Positions 62,190 through 64,000 of a DNA stretch of 64,000 nt are shown here, one piece after another (position 1 is the first letter of the stretch; each line of letters opens with the position of its first letter). Location: contig CBDDCL010000015.1 in NCBI GenBank assembly GCA_965226245.1, positions 1,550,001 to 1,614,000 on the forward strand. Reading direction: 5' to 3'. This DNA is from CBDCYS01 sp965226245 (GTDB lineage Bacteria; Acidobacteriota; Terriglobia; Bryobacterales; UBA6623). Below the pieces are notes generated by a model. The model did not search any database. It was not told the origin of the DNA and saw only the letters and a program-made list of their open reading frames with translations. Position numbers and translations under genes: made by a program.

Positions 62190-62633
62190 ATGGCGCAAAC
62201 GCTGCACCGAATCTTGGTCCACGTCGTGTTCTCGACGAAGGACCGGGCACCCTTGCTTAAGGAGCCAATTCGTTCCCGGTTATTCGCCTATCTCGGCGGC
62301 ATTTTACGAAGTCTAGGCGGAGAGCCGCTCATTGTAAACGGCGTGGCCGATCACGTTCACATGCTGTTGACGCTTCCTTCCACCGTGACGCTCGCCGACG
62401 CTATGCGACGGATCAAGGCCAAGTCGTCTCATTGGATGCGGCAAGGAGTTCGCGACATCGCCTGGCAGGCCGGCTATGCGGCCTTTAGCGTGAGTCAATC
62501 GAACGTGGCCGGCGTCAGGACATATATAGCCAACCAGGAGGAACACCACGAACGAATTGGGTTCAAGGACGAGTTTGTCTCTTTGCTGAAGCGGAACGAA
62601 CTGGAATATGAGGAGCGTTTCTTATGGCGGTGA
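62190..62633 (+). CDS. REP-associated tyrosine transposase (RAYT, IS200/IS605 Y1 family)
   Basis: The 147-residue Y1 HUH single-strand transposase starts MAQTLHRILVHVVFSTKDRAP. It has the HUH pair in VNGVADHVHMLLTLP and the nucleophilic Tyr in VAGVRTYIANQEEHH. RAYTs bind and cleave REP hairpins and are thought to spread them. The gene is flanked on both sides by copies of one REP unit, its likely substrate. Full length, all catalytic residues present. Confidence 0.93.
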   Translation: MAQTLHRILVHVVFSTKDRAPLLKEPIRSRLFAYLGGILRSLGGEPLIVNGVADHVHMLLTLPSTVTLADAMRRIKAKSSHWMRQGVRDIAWQAGYAAFSVSQSNVAGVRTYIANQEEHHERIGFKDEFVSLLKRNELEYEERFLWR

Positions 62634-62637
62634 GTGG

Positions 62638-62949
62638 TTCCTGCCGCCCTTTCAGGGCTCGTCGGGGTCCGGGCGGTTACCTAGGGTTCCGCCGTTCCGG
62701 CTCCACCCTAGGCTATATTCCTGCCGCCGCTTCGCGGCTCCCGAGCGCCCTGATTTATTTCACGGCCCGGGACGCCCTTCGCGGTATGAATGAACACTCG
62801 ATCGAGCGTATTGGGCATTACGTGCGCCCGGCGAAATCGCAAGCACCTACAGCCGCGGAGCGGCGGCAGGATCATAGCCTAGGGTGGAGGCAAAGGCGGA
62901 ACCCTAGGTACCGCATCGAACGGGGTCGAGCCCTGAAAGGGCGGCGGGA
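62638..62949. repeat. REP array downstream of the Y1 transposase
   Basis: 62638-62745 is an inverted copy of the upstream unit (TTCCTGCCGCCCTTTCAGGG...CCTAGGGTTCC...CCACCCTAGGC...GCCGCCGCTTCGCGGC). 62824-62949 is a direct copy (GCGCCCGGCGAAATCGCAAG...GGCGGCAGGATCATAGCCT...GAACCCTAGGTA...GCCCTGAAAGGGCGGC). Direct, gene, inverted, direct is a BIME-like arrangement. Confidence 0.88.
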
Positions 62950-63003
62950 AATAGCCGTTCAGACCGAAAGCGCGGTGTGCGGTTGCAAGGAAGGCGGAAA
63001 ACC

Positions 63004-64000
63004 ATGCGCAACTCATCGGCGACACTGATCCTAGCCTGCGCGCTATGCACAGCCCTGCCCCCGGCGGCAGCGCAGAGCATCACCGGCACAATTGTCGGGC
63101 GCGTCACCGACCCCAGCGACGCCGTCATCGTCGGCGCAAATGTGCGGGCCATCAACGCGGCAACCGACGCTACTGACAGCACCACGACCAACGACAGCGG
63201 CTTCTACCGCATACCGCATCTTTTGCCAGGGGAATATTTCGTCGAAATCGAAGCAACCGGTTTTCAGACGACGCGATACTCCGCGCAGCGTCTCAGTCTG
63301 GCCGACAATCTGCGGCTCGACGTCCAGCTTGAACTCGGCCAAGCCCAGTTTTCGGTCACTGTCGAGGGCAGAGCCAGCGAGGTCAACACCGAGGACGCCC
63401 AACTCGGCAAGGTCATGCGCGACATCGCGCGGCTGCCGGTGCTTTCGACCGCCAACGGCCGCAATGTGCTCGAGCTAGCCTACACCCAGCCCGGCACCGT
63501 GCCGGCCGAAGCCGGAATTATTTCGGGCATTGCGGTCAACGGCCAACGGGCTCGGCAGAATCACTATGTGCTCGATGGGGCGACCACAAATTTGTCGGCC
63601 TTGAATGCGGAAGCGGTGACAGCCGGGCGTATTTCACCCAATGCCGTCGAGGAGTTCCGCCTGGTCACGGGTCCCGCCAAGGCCGAATACGGCAGAAGCC
63701 CCGGCGGAACCTTGATCCTGACGACGAAGTCAGGCGGCAACCGCTTTCACGGCATGGCGAGCGAAGTCTGGCGTAACCGGCGTCTGAACGCCGTTCCCTT
63801 CTTTCAGAAGTCGGTACCGGGCGGCACGGCCGAGAACTTCGCCTCCGGACTGCCCCGCAAGCCTCACTACAACAGCAACGACTTTGATGTGAATCTGGGC
63901 GGACCGATCCAGGCGAACAAGACCTTCTTCTTCGCGTCCTATCTGGGGTTCCGGCGGCGCACGGAGGTATCGCGCTCGGCAACCGTTCCCAACGCCGGCG
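63004..64000 (+). CDS. TonB-dependent receptor-like outer-membrane protein with carboxypeptidase regulatory domain (partial)
   Basis: Signal peptide (MRNSSATLILACALCTALPPAAA), then an N-terminal carboxypeptidase-regulatory-like domain (ITGTIVGRVTDPSDAVIVGANVRAINAATD...GFYRIPHLLPGEYFVEIEATGFQ), then a plug-like domain (ISGIAVNGQRARQNHYVLDGATTN...VEEFRLVTGPAKAEYGRSPGG) and the start of a barrel (FDVNLGGPIQANKTFFFASYLGFR). These Oar-like proteins are abundant in Solibacter-type acidobacteria and probably import large glycans. The ribosome site AAGGAAGG precedes ATG 63004. The gene runs out of the window. Confidence 0.93.
   Translation, partial: MRNSSATLILACALCTALPPAAAQSITGTIVGRVTDPSDAVIVGANVRAINAATDATDSTTTNDSGFYRIPHLLPGEYFVEIEATGFQTTRYSAQRLSLADNLRLDVQLELGQAQFSVTVEGRASEVNTEDAQLGKVMRDIARLPVLSTANGRNVLELAYTQPGTVPAEAGIISGIAVNGQRARQNHYVLDGATTNLSALNAEAVTAGRISPNAVEEFRLVTGPAKAEYGRSPGGTLILTTKSGGNRFHGMASEVWRNRRLNAVPFFQKSVPGGTAENFASGLPRKPHYNSNDFDVNLGGPIQANKTFFFASYLGFRRRTEVSRSATVPNAG

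Overview
The window looks like a chromosome segment of an acidobacterium of the Bryobacterales/Solibacter type. The evidence is high GC with GTG and TTG starts, secreted DUF6807 (PmoA-like) and FG-GAP proteins, a Ser/Thr kinase fused to a PD40/TolB propeller, a carboxypeptidase-regulatory TonB-type outer-membrane protein, Tat-exported SelA-like PLP enzymes, and many dispersed hairpin repeats and IS remnants. This placement rests on gene content recalled from known families, not on a database search.

Region 1 (1-12.1 kb) holds the DctP/TatT part of a TRAP uptake system, a divergent GntR regulator with an operator-like dyad, a large phosphohexomutase, a membrane-anchored unknown protein, a broken FG-GAP gene, a bacilliredoxin, an amidohydrolase relic, and two divergent exported SelA-like paralogues. 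Region 2 (12.1-18.1 kb) holds a chimera of two IS relics, a DUF6807 protein, a duplicated promoter fragment, an exported D-2-hydroxyacid dehydrogenase, a BON protein and a 184 bp palindromic element.

Region 3 (18.1-41 kb) is the housekeeping core: rlmH, rsfS, ilvD, a LOG protein, an HDOD gene with an in-frame stop, an RsbW-RsbV fusion, and the isoleucine/valine operon ilvB-ilvN-ilvC-cimA behind a leader-peptide attenuator. It continues with a Crp/Fnr regulator, a zinc-finger anti-sigma protein, a deoxyhypusine-synthase-like gene, a TPR protein, an FGE-AMIN fusion, an M23 peptidase, thiL and pta. Embedded at about 20 kb is an AT-richer island: a consensus promoter, a three-hairpin RNA ending in an intrinsic terminator, and an NYN-domain RNase-like gene. 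This is the best candidate for an undescribed regulatory or toxin-like system.

Region 4 (41-57.4 kb) is accessory and heavily rearranged. It has a BrnT/BrnA toxin-antitoxin module, an integron attC site next to a broken exonuclease cassette, a nest of IS1634, ISAzo13 and MITE insertions, an intact IS1380 copy that cuts the 5' end of a DUF3179 gene, a pirin, and a gene graveyard bounded by two inverted pieces of one group II intron. Region 5 (57.4-64 kb) has a kinase-propeller gene split by an intact ISKra4 element with a 13 bp target duplication, a REP-associated Y1 transposase bracketed by its REP repeats, and the start of a TonB-type receptor.

No tRNA, rRNA or CRISPR array was seen. Positions of frameshifts and relic boundaries were read by eye and can be off by a few bases.
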